This document shows positions 11,335-21,518 of a stretch of DNA of 64,000 nt, piece by piece (position 1 is the stretch's first letter; each line of letters starts with the position of its first letter). The DNA is from Riptortus pedestris (taxonomy: Eukaryota; Arthropoda; Insecta; Hemiptera; Alydidae). The stretch is taken from NCBI GenBank assembly GCA_019009955.1, contig CM032233.1, forward strand, positions 15,362,501-15,426,500, read 5' to 3'. The position numbers and the translations under genes were made by a program. The notes beneath the pieces were generated by a model. The model was not told the DNA's origin. It ran no database searches and worked only from the letters and a program-made list of their open reading frames with translations.

Positions 11335-11762
11335 ATTACAGAATTAAAATGACCAGAATAACAAGCTACAGCGATATATATAACAAGCATTTTTAATTTA
11401 ATGTCATACATTGTTATTAGTATTACATTTATTAAAGGATGACACGCTTTATAAATGATGACAAAATTGGTTCCTTAAAGCCTTAAAAAGACAATCTATA
11501 CCTGATCATAACTTATATTTTACTGATTTTTATGGCAAAGTATACAACAAGAATATTTTGTTTTATTTAATAATTGAACATTTTAGATGTGTATAAAAGT
11601 ATTCTCCAGACATGAAGTTTTTAATTCATTTTTAAACAAAAAATATTGTTTAATAAATCTTGCACACATTTGGGCAATGATGTCTTTGGCAAGAGAATAA
11701 TAGGCTTTTCTTGAAATATTTATGTTTTGTTTGGGGGTTTGGAACGCATTCTTGTATCTAGT
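11335..11762 (-). pseudogene. LINE C-terminal relic, related to the 17.5-kb copy
   Basis: Minus-strand frames give SRKAYYSLAKDIIAQM, then FKNELKTSCLENTFI. These align with SEKSLPFSGVKLFNALPECF and FKNKLKNFMNDGCFYT in the relic at 17.5 kb. This is the extreme C-terminus of a Jockey/CR1-like reverse transcriptase polyprotein, with stops and shifts throughout. It directly abuts the 3' end of an HN1 copy at 11763 and belongs to a block that recurs in inverted order at 14.3-15.1 kb. Confidence 0.6.
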
Positions 11763-12364
11763 TTGCGGATTTCCCTTAAGGCAAATCAGTTATTGAGGTC
11801 GTGAGAACCAATCTTATGGCAAATGTAATGTTCTATAAATGTTGTTATGTACGTTTTTTTTTATTATCCTGATTATTAACGGATATATTTGCATTTTTTT
11901 TAGTTTTTGGCCTTCAGTAAACCCCCACTCCTACTCACGTCATATTAACAATAAGCTGGTATATTATGAAGCACTTTATTTGAAACTCACATACCAAATA
12001 TTGCTCTCATTGAACTTTTACGTTTTGAGATAAAGACAAAAACGTGACGCACGTGGGAAATCTGCTTAGTTAACTGACGGATTTTTTTTTACCATTATGT
12101 GTTAAAACCATTTCTGTAATACAAGATGAAGTTTTCACATACAGTATTATTTGGTGCATATATAAGGAAAAAGCAGTGACTACTGCCTGCCATTAATCAG
12201 TTTGTGCCGGCTAACAAGGGAAGAATTCGAACAACTTTGAATTCTAACAACTGGAATTTTTTCCATTCATGCCTTTACTGGTGTGTACACTTATTCCCTT
12301 GTTCGGTCCCGTGAAAATCAGGTTTACCTGTTTACAAGACCAATTTCCACGTGTAGCCTGTAAA

Positions 12365-12366
<2 letters not shown>
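11380..12366 (+). repeat. duplicated block, copy 1 (with 14274-15140)
   Basis: The order here is: A (11380-11412), B (11436-11600), C (LINE relic to 11762), D (HN1 piece plus a unique 270-bp segment to 12366). The same blocks recur at 14274-15140 in inverted orientation. There B has moved to the far side of D and most of C is missing. The shared D segment includes GAAGTTTTCACATACAGTAT and GGCAGGCAGTAG (complement). Confidence 0.75.
11763..12090 (-). repeat. HN1 repeat with internal deletion
   Basis: The 3' palindrome GATTTCCCTTAAGGCAAATC and GAGGTCGTGAG join directly to AACCAATCTTATGGCAAATG. About 350 bases, including the microsatellite and G-rich tract, are deleted. It ends GGGAAATCTGCTTAGTTAAC, TGACGGATTTTT. 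The same deletion is present in the 14.8-15.06 kb copy, so it predates the block duplication. Confidence 0.8.

Positions 12367-12419
<53 letters not shown>
12367..12419. repeat. (TA)n microsatellite
   Basis: A pure TA tract at the junction between duplicated block D and an HN1 internal fragment. Confidence 0.95.
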
Positions 12420-12420
<1 letters not shown>

Positions 12421-12422
<2 letters not shown>

Positions 12423-12708
12423 TGTTACCGCTCTAAGGGTCACAATTTTTGTCTTACCGTTACCATACTCGATATTTAATCATTTCATGTAAAAATAAAA
12501 TTCAAGTTCATTTGGATTTTTTAGTTTTCAGTCTTCAGTAAACACCCACCCGTACTCATGTCACATTAACAATATGCTACTATACCACGAAATACTTTAT
12601 TTTTACCTTAAATACCGACTATTGCGTTCAAGAAACCTTTATTATAAGAGATACATGCAAATTCGTCGTGATGACGCTATCAATTAATATTTTTCGTTCT
12701 TTACTAAC
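12421..12708 (-). repeat. HN1 internal fragment
   Basis: It has GTTACCGCTCTAAGGGTCAC, ACTCGATATTTAATCATTTC, AGTCTTCAGTAAACACCCAC and ATACATGCAAATTCGTCGTG in minus-strand HN1 order. The middle (G-rich tract to ACCGAGATATT) is deleted. Confidence 0.7.
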
Positions 12709-12860
12709 CTAGGATGCCTTTGCTGCTGGATGGTCTGTCGATGAGAGTAACGGAAAAATACTGCGTGTCCTAATGATCATTTTCATCCCCTTGTTCATTC
12801 CCTTGGGAATCTCATTTGTTCACGGGGATCAATTGCAAAGTGCAGCTTGTAAATACAACA
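12709..12860 (+). other. coding-like segment (DAFAAGW), unknown family
   Basis: Right after TTTACTAACCTAG, a possible splice acceptor, a plus frame reads DAFAAGWSVDESNGKILRVL and then a hydrophobic run IIFIPLFIPLGISF. It is open for about 55 codons with no ATG start. The nucleotide sequence is a diverged relative of segments at 12.26-12.36 kb and, inverted, 14.45-14.58 kb (DAFIAGW), so it is repetitive. I do not recognise the family. It may be part of an unknown transposon or a captured exon. Confidence 0.35.
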
Positions 12861-12942
12861 AGAAGAACAATGATGAAACGTGAAATGACATATGACGAAG
12901 ACGGACCACCGCCGTAGACGCGGTTGATGTTTTATTTCAGCC

Positions 12943-13254
12943 TTGAGAGCAGATGTCTTTTATAATTGTAAGTACCCCTCCCCACGAAGCAGTGAGAATC
13001 AACGATGTGATGCAATATGCACGGAGAGTATTAGTGATGGTGTATATACACCAATGTTATTCCATAGTAATATTATTTCACAAAAGCTATTAAAGAACGG
13101 CTGTGCTTCGATGAGGCTTTTATTGTGGGCCTACGTGAGTAAGCATATAATTATATATTGTACCCTAACAAATGATGGAATGATTATGCTTTACAATTCA
13201 ACGATAGAAAAGGGAATCCTCTATAAATACTTATGTGTTTCGTGCTTATTGTAA
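12943..13254 (+). other. exon-like ORF, unknown
   Basis: An open frame of about 103 codons with no ATG start follows TTTTATTTCAG, an acceptor-like site at 12940. It encodes RADVFYNCKYPSPRSSENQR and continues with several Cys and Ser residues to LLLWAY. At about 13135 a consensus-like donor GTGAGTAAG follows GGCCTAC. The putative exon of about 195 bases is a whole number of codons. No domain is recognised and there is no second copy in the window. An overlapping antisense ORF at 13221-13406 has no support. Confidence 0.35.
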
Positions 13255-13452
13255 GGTTTCGGAGGTTTATCTGAAGGTTTGTACAAATTCAATGACGATA
13301 AGTTTTTGTTTCCTTCAGGCCATTCCAAGACTAATGCAGTATGAAATAGAATATTTTTGCCTGTTCCAACTATGTTCAATTCCGTCTCGATTTCCCACGT
13401 GCTCATATGTCACTCTACCGATCTCATCTCTATACATTCTCTATTTCTAAAT

Positions 13453-14031
13453 AAAAGGTCCGTCACGCAGGGGCTGCGTAAACTAAGCAGATTTCCCGCG
13501 TGAAGTTATACAATAGAGAAATCTGAATACTGGTAACACTTATTACCGCCGTGAGGAAATACAAACGTTAATGAGAAATCTTTCAGTTAATTTTAATCAG
13601 CTCCCAACGGAAACGGCTTCTGAATTGTAAAACAACAGATCTGCCAACCACTCAGAGCTGAACAGATAGATAGACATATTCTTCACCGGAAAGAAAAACA
13701 ATTACTGATATAGATCTCTGAATATAACATATTAACTTTATTGCATACTATTTACTATACGTAGGACTGTAAACCATAATGAATCAGAATAATTTATATT
13801 TTAATAACTCAAATTTTAGTAGTCCAAGAACTAAAGAAGGGGGGGGGGGATCAACAAAACGGATCTGCGTATATCTCACAAAGTAAAAGCTTAGACTACA
13901 ACAACGATTAGAAGAAGCTTACACAAGAGCCTAACAATTACAGAAACGGCCGAACTAATCCGGAAACTTACGACAATACGTCATGAGTACGACTTCAATA
14001 GCTGATTTCCCTTGAGGGAAATCTGCTAAAA
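13453..14031 (+). repeat. HN1 repeat, both ends present, no microsatellite
   Basis: The start is AAAAGGTCCGTCACGCAGGG (13453). The inner AGCAGATTTCCC block and the long-variant 5' half follow (ACTGGTAACAC, ATATAACATATTAA, a G run at 13840-13850). The 3' end is GCTGATTTCCCTTGAGGGAA, ATCTGCTAAAA. The central G-rich and microsatellite part is replaced by about 130 unrelated bases, so this is a deletion derivative with intact termini. Confidence 0.85.
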
Positions 14032-14273
14032 CCAATGAGTAGAAGTGGGATTTTCTGCAGGTTGAAAACAAGAAAGTACAAATAACTCGCTTAATATTTG
14101 AACTACGAAAAAATGTGTAGAACAATAACAGTAGTGCATCAAAAGTTCAACAAAATTGATTCTATGATCAAGAGTGTAAAAATCGGTTACCTACAAAGTT
14201 TTGAATGTCCATCGATCCTACCCAGCAGATGACGAAAGTGAGGTTCGTTCAAAATAATATATATATGAAAAAT
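14032..14273. repeat. HN1 scraps in both orientations
   Basis: 14033-14195 resembles plus-orientation HN1 internal sequence (ATGAGTAGAAGTGGGATTTT, a diverged ATTGATTCTATGATC block). It switches at about 14196 to the minus-orientation block GAATGTCCATCGATCCTACC, ending in a short TA run. Confidence 0.55.
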
Positions 14274-15140
14274 GTTTTTATACACATCAAAAATGTTAAA
14301 TTATTAAATAAAACAAAATATTCTTGTTGTATACTTTGTCATAAAAATCAGTAAAAAATAAGTTATGATCGGGTATAGATTGTCTCTTTAAAGCTTTAAG
14401 CCAATTTTGTCATCCTAAAATAAAGCGTGTCATCCTTTACAAGCTACACGGAAATTGGTCTTGTAAACAGTTAAACCTGCTTTTCACGGGACCGAACAAG
14501 GGAATAAGTGGGTCACAAGGATATGCAGTGGTTTCACATGGCCTTCTGCATCAGGCCATCCAGCAATAAAGGCATCATGAGGAAAATTCCATTCACACCA
14601 GTAAAGGCATGAATGGAAAAAATTCCAGTTGTTAGAATTCAGAGTTGTTCGAATTCTTCCCTTGGTAGCCAGCACAAACTGATTAATGGCAGGCAGTAGT
14701 CACTGCTTTTTCCTTATATATGCACCAAATAATACTGTATGTGAAAACTTCATCTTGTTTTACAGAATGTCACGTTTTTGTCTTTATCTCAAAACGTAAA
14801 AGTTCAATGAGAGCAATATTTGGTATGTAAGTTTCAAATAAAGTGCTTCATAATATACCAGCTTATTGTTAATATGATGTGAGTAGGAGTGGGGGTTTAC
14901 TGAATGCCAAAAACTAAAAAAATGCAAATATTTCCGTTAATAATCAAGGTTAAATAATAAAAAAAAACGTACATAACAACATTTATAGAACATTACATTT
15001 GCCATAAGATTGGTTCTCACGACCTCAATAACTGATTTGCCTCTAGGGAAATCTGCAAACTAGATACAAGAATGCGTTCCAAACCCCCAAACAAAACATA
15101 AATAACAATGTATGGCATTAAATTAAAAATGCATGCTATA
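14274..15140 (-). repeat. duplicated block, copy 2, inverted and permuted
   Basis: Read on the minus strand the order is A, the tail of C, D, then B, while copy 1 at 11380-12366 is A-B-C-D. It keeps the deleted HN1 copy (14769-15058) and about 250 bases of shared unique sequence. It holds extra sequence at 14515-14600 missing from copy 1. A simple inversion cannot give this order; see findings. Confidence 0.7.
14484..14675 (-). other. coding-like segment (DAFIAGWPDAEG), unknown family
   Basis: A 63-codon frame includes CLYWCEWNFPHDAFIAGW and PDAEGHVKPLHILVTHLF. It is related at DNA level to 12709-12860 and to a shorter version at 12.26-12.36 kb, which lacks the middle. The frame may have been protein-coding in a parent element, but the copies do not stay aligned in one frame. 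I do not recognise it. Confidence 0.3.
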
Positions 15141-15205
15141 TATTTAGGGTGGTATAAATAATGTTAAAGGAAATAATTTATTATATATAATTATTAAATT
15201 CAAAG

Positions 15206-15532
15206 ATTTTGTAATATCAACGGAAGGATCAAAAAGGTCAAACACCTCCACTCTTAATACTTCTTTATTACAGGCAAAGTACTTTCGGGGCGAACCGTCC
15301 CATCATCAGTGCTCTGTGACACAACATTTATACTTTCAAAAACATTGTTTGTTCAACAATGTTTTTGAAAGTATAAATGTTGTGTCACAGAGCACTGATG
15401 ATGGGACGGTTCGCCCCGAAAGTACTTTGCCTGTAATAAAGAAGTATTAAGAGTGGAGGTGTTTGACCTTTTTGATCCTTCCGTTGATGATGGACCTCCA
15501 CCAGCCAGCCCAAATCCAGAATTTTGTAATAT
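15206..15532. mobile_element. perfect 132-bp inverted repeat insertion with 12-bp target duplication
   Basis: Arms at 15218-15349 and 15355-15486 are exact reverse complements with a 5-base loop. The arm begins CAACGGAAGGATCAAAAAGG and ends ACTTTCAAAAACATTGTT at the loop. A single-copy tail of 34 bases (15487-15520) follows, with CCTCCACCAGCCAGCCC. The whole is bounded by ATTTTGTAATAT at 15206-15217 and 15521-15532. The arms contain CTGATGATGGG...CCCCGAAAG. This looks like a recent retroelement end inserted with an inverted copy (twin priming or Penelope-like). Confidence 0.8.
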
Positions 15533-15879
15533 GTTTTCATGGGATTTGAAGTAATTTTATTACGAATGTATTGTATAAGTCCTATTTCATAATATGTAAA
15601 GAAATTATTTGTCGTAATTTTACTAAATTTTGTTATAGAACACGAACATATTTGAAGTATCCAATTGTTTTACATTAACATTTAATGGAAATAAACACAT
15701 TTCATTCCAATATAAGTATACGGACTGCAACTTCAGTGAACTCTCAAGTCTTGCTTATATGTAGGAATATTTAGACTTGCGAGTGGCGTTGTTCTACCAA
15801 CATGTCAATAGACACATGCTGCGAAGAAGCATCCTGTCTAATTATAAGGCTAAAAATAATCCCCAGACCAACGCACACA
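15533..15879. other. AT-rich, with scrap shared with the 17.16-kb LINE tail
   Basis: About 15670-15712 is the reverse complement of 17157-17192 (AATGTGTTTATTTCCATTAA on the minus strand), suggesting a LINE 3' tail in the opposite orientation. The rest has no ORF of interest. Confidence 0.4.
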
Positions 15880-16190
15880 GAAAAAAAGTTTCTCACGCAG
15901 GGCCTGTTTTTACTAAGATTTGCCTTGTGAAGTTTTACAATAGATCTACATACTGGTAACACTGATGAACACATACTGGTCCGTTCAAATATATATATTT
16001 GTCCGTTGCCACTCTAGCTGTCGCAATTGTTGTTTTATAGTTACCAAAGTCGATATATAAGCGTTTTATGTAAAAATAACGATCAAGTTCATTGACGGCT
16101 GAAATCGGACTCGTGGGAAGGGGGGGTTAGAGGGGAAGAATTTTGAAAATTCGAAATTTCTCCGTTATTATACGTCGTATGGAAAAAGCG
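15880..16190. repeat. HN1 fragments, facing
   Basis: 15880-15965 is a plus-strand HN1 5' end (AAAAAAAGTTTCTCACGCAG, ACTAAGATTTGCC, ACTGGTAACAC). 15973-16190 is a minus-strand internal fragment (GTCCGTTGCCACTCTAGCTG, a G-rich tract, ATCTCC-like and TTATTATACGTCG blocks). Confidence 0.65.
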
Positions 16191-16942
16191 ACGCACTTTT
16201 TTAAATTTCAGTGGTATTGTCCTTACATAGAGAGGAATTCTTTATGCAGGCACAATATTATTGAAGGTTGGATTACTAATTTTTTGTGATGTAGGGTGTT
16301 CTGATAAAAGTAATTTCCAAACAACAATAAATAATACTTTTTGTTATTGGGAATGATTTTATCTTTGTTCTGGTTTCTGTCAGAATGCTCAATCCTTTCA
16401 AAAATACTTCCCGTGACCAATTTACCCCCCGGTGTCAAATGGTTTCTGGGAACAACGATTATTGAAACTAATAGCCCCTTTTCGATTCGGTACCAAATGA
16501 AGAAGGAGCTAATTGTAGGGTTTGGTGTAATTAAGAAGGGCAAACGGGGAGAGAACAGTAATCTTTTTTAATGAGATAATAAAACGCACCTGGACGGGCC
16601 CTGGCCTTGTAGTAAGCTTTCGCCGCGCGCCACATCAAAGCCCTTTGCTTAACCTCAAATTATGAATCATTACCCGTAAATAACAATTTTTTTTTATAAA
16701 CAAATATAAGCCACTTTAGAGAATATTTTCAGAAACAGGAAAGAATACGTCTATTTCTATGAATGAAAGTGTGTATTGGTTGATTGAAATTAGCCTTTAA
16801 CTCATGGGGTTCCCTAAATTCCCTCGCATTTAATATTCTGCATAATAACAGAATTGCTGTCCAGAGGTGTTACCCTCATGGTTAAGGTCAGCTTTCTGCC
16901 ATTACTTATAGGAACCTTGTTTCTAGCATTAATTGCAAGCAG
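16191..16942. other. unassigned; overlapping ORFs without support
   Basis: A 106-codon minus ORF at 16223-16543 and an overlapping 76-codon plus ORF have no recognisable motif and are not repeated elsewhere. A somewhat GC-richer patch lies at about 16590-16640. No call is possible. Confidence 0.3.
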
Positions 16943-17062
16943 TATTCTCTTAATGGAAATCAGCTATTGTAGTTGTACCCATGGCGGGATTTTCAATTGA
17001 AATCTTCAAATATCCAACGATCCTTCCTAGAAGATGAAGAATATATATATATATATATATCG
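16943..17062 (-). repeat. HN1 3'-end fragment
   Basis: It has TCTTAATGGAAATCAGCTAT, GTAGTTGTACCCATG, CAACGATCCTTCCTAGAAGA and a short (TA)n at about 17040-17060. Confidence 0.65.
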
Positions 17063-17159
17063 TTTGCCGTGTTTTTTCCGTGTGTGACTATTCAAATCCA
17101 TATTTACAGCCACTCCAGCGAGCCTGATATAGTAGCAATCATGTCAACAAATGTGACAT

Positions 17160-18145
17160 GAAATGTGTTTATTTCCATTAAATGTTATCAGTACATAATA
17201 AAATACGTAATTTGTTTTTCTATAAACAAGTTCCTAATAATATATCAAATAAAGTCTTTAAAAATTATTGGAATTACATTTATACTTATATAATACATTC
17301 GTTAAAAAATTAAGTCAATTTCTAAGAATACACAGTATAAAATTCATCAATTTCAATAATTATATAGAATAATTTCATTAACAATATTAATACAACTAAA
17401 TATGTACAATTTTTTTACAACTCTAAAACATACAATTAACAAACTTTATAGATGATGAGAAACTTGTCCCACCTTATAGAGATAATGTAACTGATCACAA
17501 ATCATTTTAGACCGATTTATGAAAAATATTTAGTAGTTTTATTTAATAAATGAACATTTTTGAAAGTATTCATCTTGTGTATAAAAACATCCGTCATTCA
17601 TGAAGTTCTTTAGTTTATTTTTAAACCCAGAGTATTTTTTGATTGATTTGAAACATTCGGGCAGAGCATTAAAGAGTTTTACTCCTGAAAATGGTAGGCT
17701 TTTCTCGGAATTTTTGTTTGTAGTTGGGGGCTTGGAGCATATTTCTTCTGTATCTTGTTTTATGATTATGTATTTTGCTATTTTTGAAAATACAAGTTCA
17801 TGTTGTATTTCAAACATAGTTCAAATATAGTTTCGTACATATATATTGAGGGAGAAATAATTATTTTTCACTCCTTTAAAAATGGACGACAGGAATCTCT
17901 CAACTTTCTCTTGTATATAAACCTTATTGCTATTTTTCAATTTAAATATTAGAATATGATTTTTCGAGTTGCCCCAATGCATAACATCATAATCATCATT
18001 AATAATAGAGTTTCCATATGGAAGATATTTTTTAACACATTTTAATAAGAAGCAAAGCCATTTTAGTTTCTTACTCAATTCTTCAATATGATTGAACCAG
18101 TCAAGGCGTTTGTCCACAGTCAATCCTAAAACCTTTATCACGGGG
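17160..18145 (-). pseudogene. LINE (Jockey/CR1-like) C-terminal relic and 3' region
   Basis: Minus-strand frames from 18141 give VLGLTVDKRLDWFNHIEELS, then MHWGNS, then FSGVKLFNALPECFKSIKKY and NDGCFYTQDEYF, ending at 17539. This is the region after the reverse transcriptase core of Jockey/CR1-type LINE ORF2 proteins. That region normally has LGLxIDxxLxWxxHI, a WGNS motif, and a KLxNxLPxxIK...FYSVxEF end. At least one internal loss (after LPYGNSII) and one frame change near 17819 break it. The catalytic YxDD region is missing, so the copy is 5'-truncated. The AT-rich 17160-17538 is probably its 3' untranslated part. Confidence 0.8.
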
Positions 18146-18579
18146 ACTGGTAAGATGTCATAATTATTAATTTATGATGTCTGATGAGTCAAACCAAAGA
18201 AAATTCCAGCCAGGCTGTGGAATTGGATATCCTAGCATAAAAATAGATTGAATGATACTGCTGTCCCAAATTATGAGAATATCCGTAAGTCATATGCCAA
18301 AAAAAAAAGAAAGTGCCAGGATTTAGCTATCAAAATAAAAGCCCTTTAAATGGTAGATTCAGCCACTGCCACTGCAGTCATGTTATGAACAAATGGTTTG
18401 ATTCCAAAAACCACGATTAACGCAACAGAATATCTCAATTTGCCTGAGTGTCACAGAAAGCAGTTCTGTTAGAGAATGCAAGAATTGTTCGTAAACTTTG
18501 AAGTTCCCATTCGAAAATTAAATGCAAATACCTTTTGGTTACGACCCCCAGTATAATTAAATCCAGTAACCTGAGAGTT
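18146..18579. other. unassigned AT-rich sequence
   Basis: No supported ORF, and no repeat match was found in the window. Confidence 0.3.
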
Positions 18580-18960
18580 AAAAAAGTCCGTCACGCAGGG
18601 GCTGCTTTAACGAAGCAGATTTCTCACGTGCGTCACGTATCTTAAAACTTAAAGGTTCAATGACAGCAATATTTGGTAATTGGGCTTCAAATAAAGTACT
18701 TCACAATATAACAGCTTATTGTTAATATGTCTCAACCTTTAGTTTTACATGAAAGAGTTATATATCAAATTTGGTTACCAACAATAAGAATTGCGACAGC
18801 TAGAGCGGTAACAGGCAAATATATATATATGTAATTATATAATTTTGAACGAACCTTATTTTCGGTATCTAAGAGGTAGGATCGATAGACACTCGAGTGA
18901 ATTTTTCGAAAATCGCGTCATGAGTACTCAATTGCTGATTTCCCTCAAGGGAAATCTATA
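18580..18960 (+). repeat. HN1 repeat, both ends, central deletion
   Basis: It starts AAAAAAGTCCGTCACGCAGG. The 5' part runs to CAGCTTATTGTTAATATG and then jumps to TTTTACATGAAAGAG, losing the G-rich core. It keeps CGACAGCTAGAGCGGTAACA, a short TA tract and the 3' end GATTTCCCTCAAGGGAAATC. Confidence 0.85.
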
Positions 18961-19443
18961 TACTGAAAGCAAGTTGTTGTGAAGTGGTCCTGTTTATCGT
19001 CGGATTAAATAGGGAGGGCGTGTCTGGAAGGGGCGAGGAGTTGATTTATTGATGGTAGATAATTATCGGATAGAGATGAGGACACCTCCCCGTTGCCATG
19101 GATTTCTCTATTCCAGCTACACTATCTACCCCCCCCCCCCAAACTAGATGATAATCCTTTATTTTGAAACCTCGCTTCTTTATTAGCCACTATGACAAGA
19201 TGTATATAAAATTCAGCCACGCATGGGTGGCTAAATCTAAACAGAATACCACCTGCTAGTATGAAACATTACTAACCTAATGTTAGTATTTATTGTCTGT
19301 TTCTAAAGAAAAATAGATTATAAGAAATTGGGAGTTTGCTCCAGGCTGATCTTGTGAAACTATTAGTAGTACAGTTGTAGTTCTATACATTTCTTCGTTA
19401 CTCAAATATTAAGCGAGGTAATCGCACTTTCTTGCTTGCAGCC
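18961..19443. other. unassigned; short C run
   Basis: It contains a C10 run at about 19131-19140 and no supported ORF. The palindromic ACTAACCTAATGTTAGT lies near 19271. Confidence 0.3.
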
Positions 19444-19577
19444 TTCAGTAAACTACCACTTCTACTCATCGGCTTATTACTGAGAAATAGGAATTATATG
19501 GTAAAGAAGAGATTAATAGAGTGTCATGCCGCACGTAGGAAATGCTTAGTTTACGCAGTCCCTGCTTTACAGACTTT
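19444..19577 (-). repeat. HN1 5'-end fragment
   Basis: It has TTCAGTAAACTACCACTTCT, ATGCCGCACGTAGGAAATGC, TTAGTTTACGCAGTCCCTGC and ACAGACTTTTA, in minus-strand family order. Confidence 0.7.
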
Positions 19578-19643
19578 TATTTTTAATTGGTCTTTATTTG
19601 AACACTTTAACTGCTCTGTAATTCTGTTTGCTACATCTTGCAA

Positions 19644-19751
19644 CTTTTAGCTGATCTCCCTCATGGGAGATCAGCTATTGGAGGTCGCACTGATGACTCG
19701 ATTTTCAAAACATTTCCTCAAATGTCTATCGATCCTACCTAGGAGATGACG

Positions 19752-19818
<67 letters not shown>

Positions 19819-20547
19819 TCTGCTAACGCTCCGGCCGTAATTTGTGTCTGATCGTTACGAAACTCCATATTTAAACGTTTAATGTAAAAATAAAGATCAA
19901 GTTCATTAACGACTGACACATACGTCAGACCAAAGATAGTTGAAACGGGTTCAGGAAGGATCAGAATAGATAATTCCTGTGGAATATGGGAATCGAATTT
20001 TTTCGTGAATACATTACTTCCCTCAAGGAAGTAAAAACAAATACAAAAAACCGAAAAAGTCTCTAAAAGTTGAAAGATAATGTTCTAATGCTCATTGCAT
20101 TTGTAGAATAAGCAAGTTTGATTATACTTCATTATACCCACATAATAAATTATAATTTACTGATAAAAGTTAAGGATTTTTAAATTATATTTTGGTTACG
20201 ACTTATGGATATATTTGAAACGTGGGGCAGTCACTTTTTATTGATTTGAAATCGGACCGGTGAAAGGGTGGGTTTAGAGGTGGGAATTTCGAAATATCTC
20301 TGTTATTATGCTTCGGGTCGAAAAATTGTGTAGAACGTTTTTTTCACTATCTTTATTATGAACAGAGATATTTACATTTTTTAGTTTTCTGACCCCCACT
20401 CCCACTCATGTCATGTTATAGTAAGCTGTTATATTATGAAGCACTTTATTTGAATCCTAAGTACCTAATATTGGTCTCTTTGAACATTTACATTTTGAGA
20501 TAAGTGCAAATACTTAACACACGTTCGAAATCTGCTTAGTTAACGAA
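19644..20547 (-). repeat. HN1 repeat interrupted by an RF insertion
   Basis: The 3' end is at 19644 (AGCTGATCTCCCTCATGGGA), followed by a long (TA)n at 19755-19815 and the GTTCATTAACGACTG block. It is split by RF (19916-20247) and resumes at GAAATCGGACCGGTG. It ends at GAAATCTGCTTAGTTAACG (20545), without the outermost 5' bases. Confidence 0.8.
19916..20247 (+). repeat. RF element, copy 1
   Basis: This ~330-bp unit runs from ACACATACGTCAGACCAAAG to GGGGCAGTCACTTT. It is nearly identical to 25445-25785 and lies exactly between two consecutive HN1 blocks. It contains TTCCCTCAAGGAAG and no ORF. No clear inverted ends or target duplication are seen. Confidence 0.7.
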
Positions 20548-20937
20548 TTGGTTAGGTTGTAATGTTAAATGGAATGGTCATTCAGTCAGACAATTATGCA
20601 GAATAAAGCCGTAGGAAAAGCTGAAATATTTTGGCCCTCCCTCTTAAAAGAGAATCCTAAAAAGTCTGCAGAAGATAAAAAATGTAATAAACCGTCCGGC
20701 TATAATTTTCCTGAGAGTCAATGGTTCTCTTGGATATGATATGAGGTTTAAACCTTGTAACAGCCATTTTCCGCCTTATCTTGGAGCATCTCATTTCAAT
20801 AATATGGCACTTTCCTTAAGGTTGATCCCCTATTGAGGATGTTTCATGAATATAGAAATTCACACGGGGACTGGACAGATTCCCCACTTGTGGATATGAA
20901 GCACTATTGATCTCATCTCATTGCATGTCTTAAGTAT
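20548..20937. other. unassigned, faint HN1 traces near the end
   Basis: 20810-20890 may be a heavily decayed HN1 3' end (TTTCCTTAAGGTTGATCCCC, TATTGAGG). Nothing else was recognised. Confidence 0.3.
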
Positions 20938-21475
20938 AAATTCGATGAGTAGAAGTGGGGATTTGCTGACGGCTGAAAACAAGAAGGCAGGAATAACTCG
21001 TTTAATGTTTGAGCTTCGACAATGTATAAAACAGCAATATTAGAGCATCAATATTTAACAAGATTGGTTCTATAAAATGTTTAGATACGACTCATACTAA
21101 CGGAGATATTTTGAATTTTCGAATCCCCCCCCTCTATTTCTAAGCCAATGAACAATATTTATTATTTAAGATTCCAATAATGTGGTTCATTATATAATAA
21201 TAGCCAATTGGTAACATGACATGCGTCGGGGTAGGAGTTTACTGCAGAATAAAAACTAAATAATCACGAACGTAACATGCGGTTAATATTCAAGATAGAG
21301 AATTGATGTATATAAAAACAATTTTAGAAATTAAAAATTCAGTGAGATTGGTATTATACAATGTTTCGATCCGACGTATAACAACAGAGATATTTTGAAT
21401 TTTCCCACTCGGAATCGCCCCCCCCCCCCCTTTAGTTTATACACACACACACGCACACACACACACATATATATA
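20938..21475 (+). repeat. HN1 internal fragments and CA/TA microsatellite
   Basis: Two consecutive plus-orientation internal copies lie here. 20938-21130 has GATGAGTAGAAGTGGGGATT, and 21140-21430 ends in a C run of 12. Then an (AC)n-(TA)n tract follows at 21441-21479. Confidence 0.65.
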
Positions 21476-21518
21476 TATTTGTGTTGTTATTTTCGACCAG
21501 GTTATATTTATATATGGT

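Noticed and set aside
15355..15486. Hammerhead ribozyme candidate (CTGATGA...GAAA) in the arms of the 132-bp inverted repeat
   Set aside because: The core strings are present and a stem III can be drawn. The first pair of stem II is a mismatch (U opposite C), and the sequences before CTGATGA and after the expected cleavage site do not pair to form stem I.
16223..16571. Overlapping 106- and 76-codon ORFs
   Set aside because: No motif, no second copy and no splice context; length is within chance for AT-rich DNA with a few GC-richer stretches.
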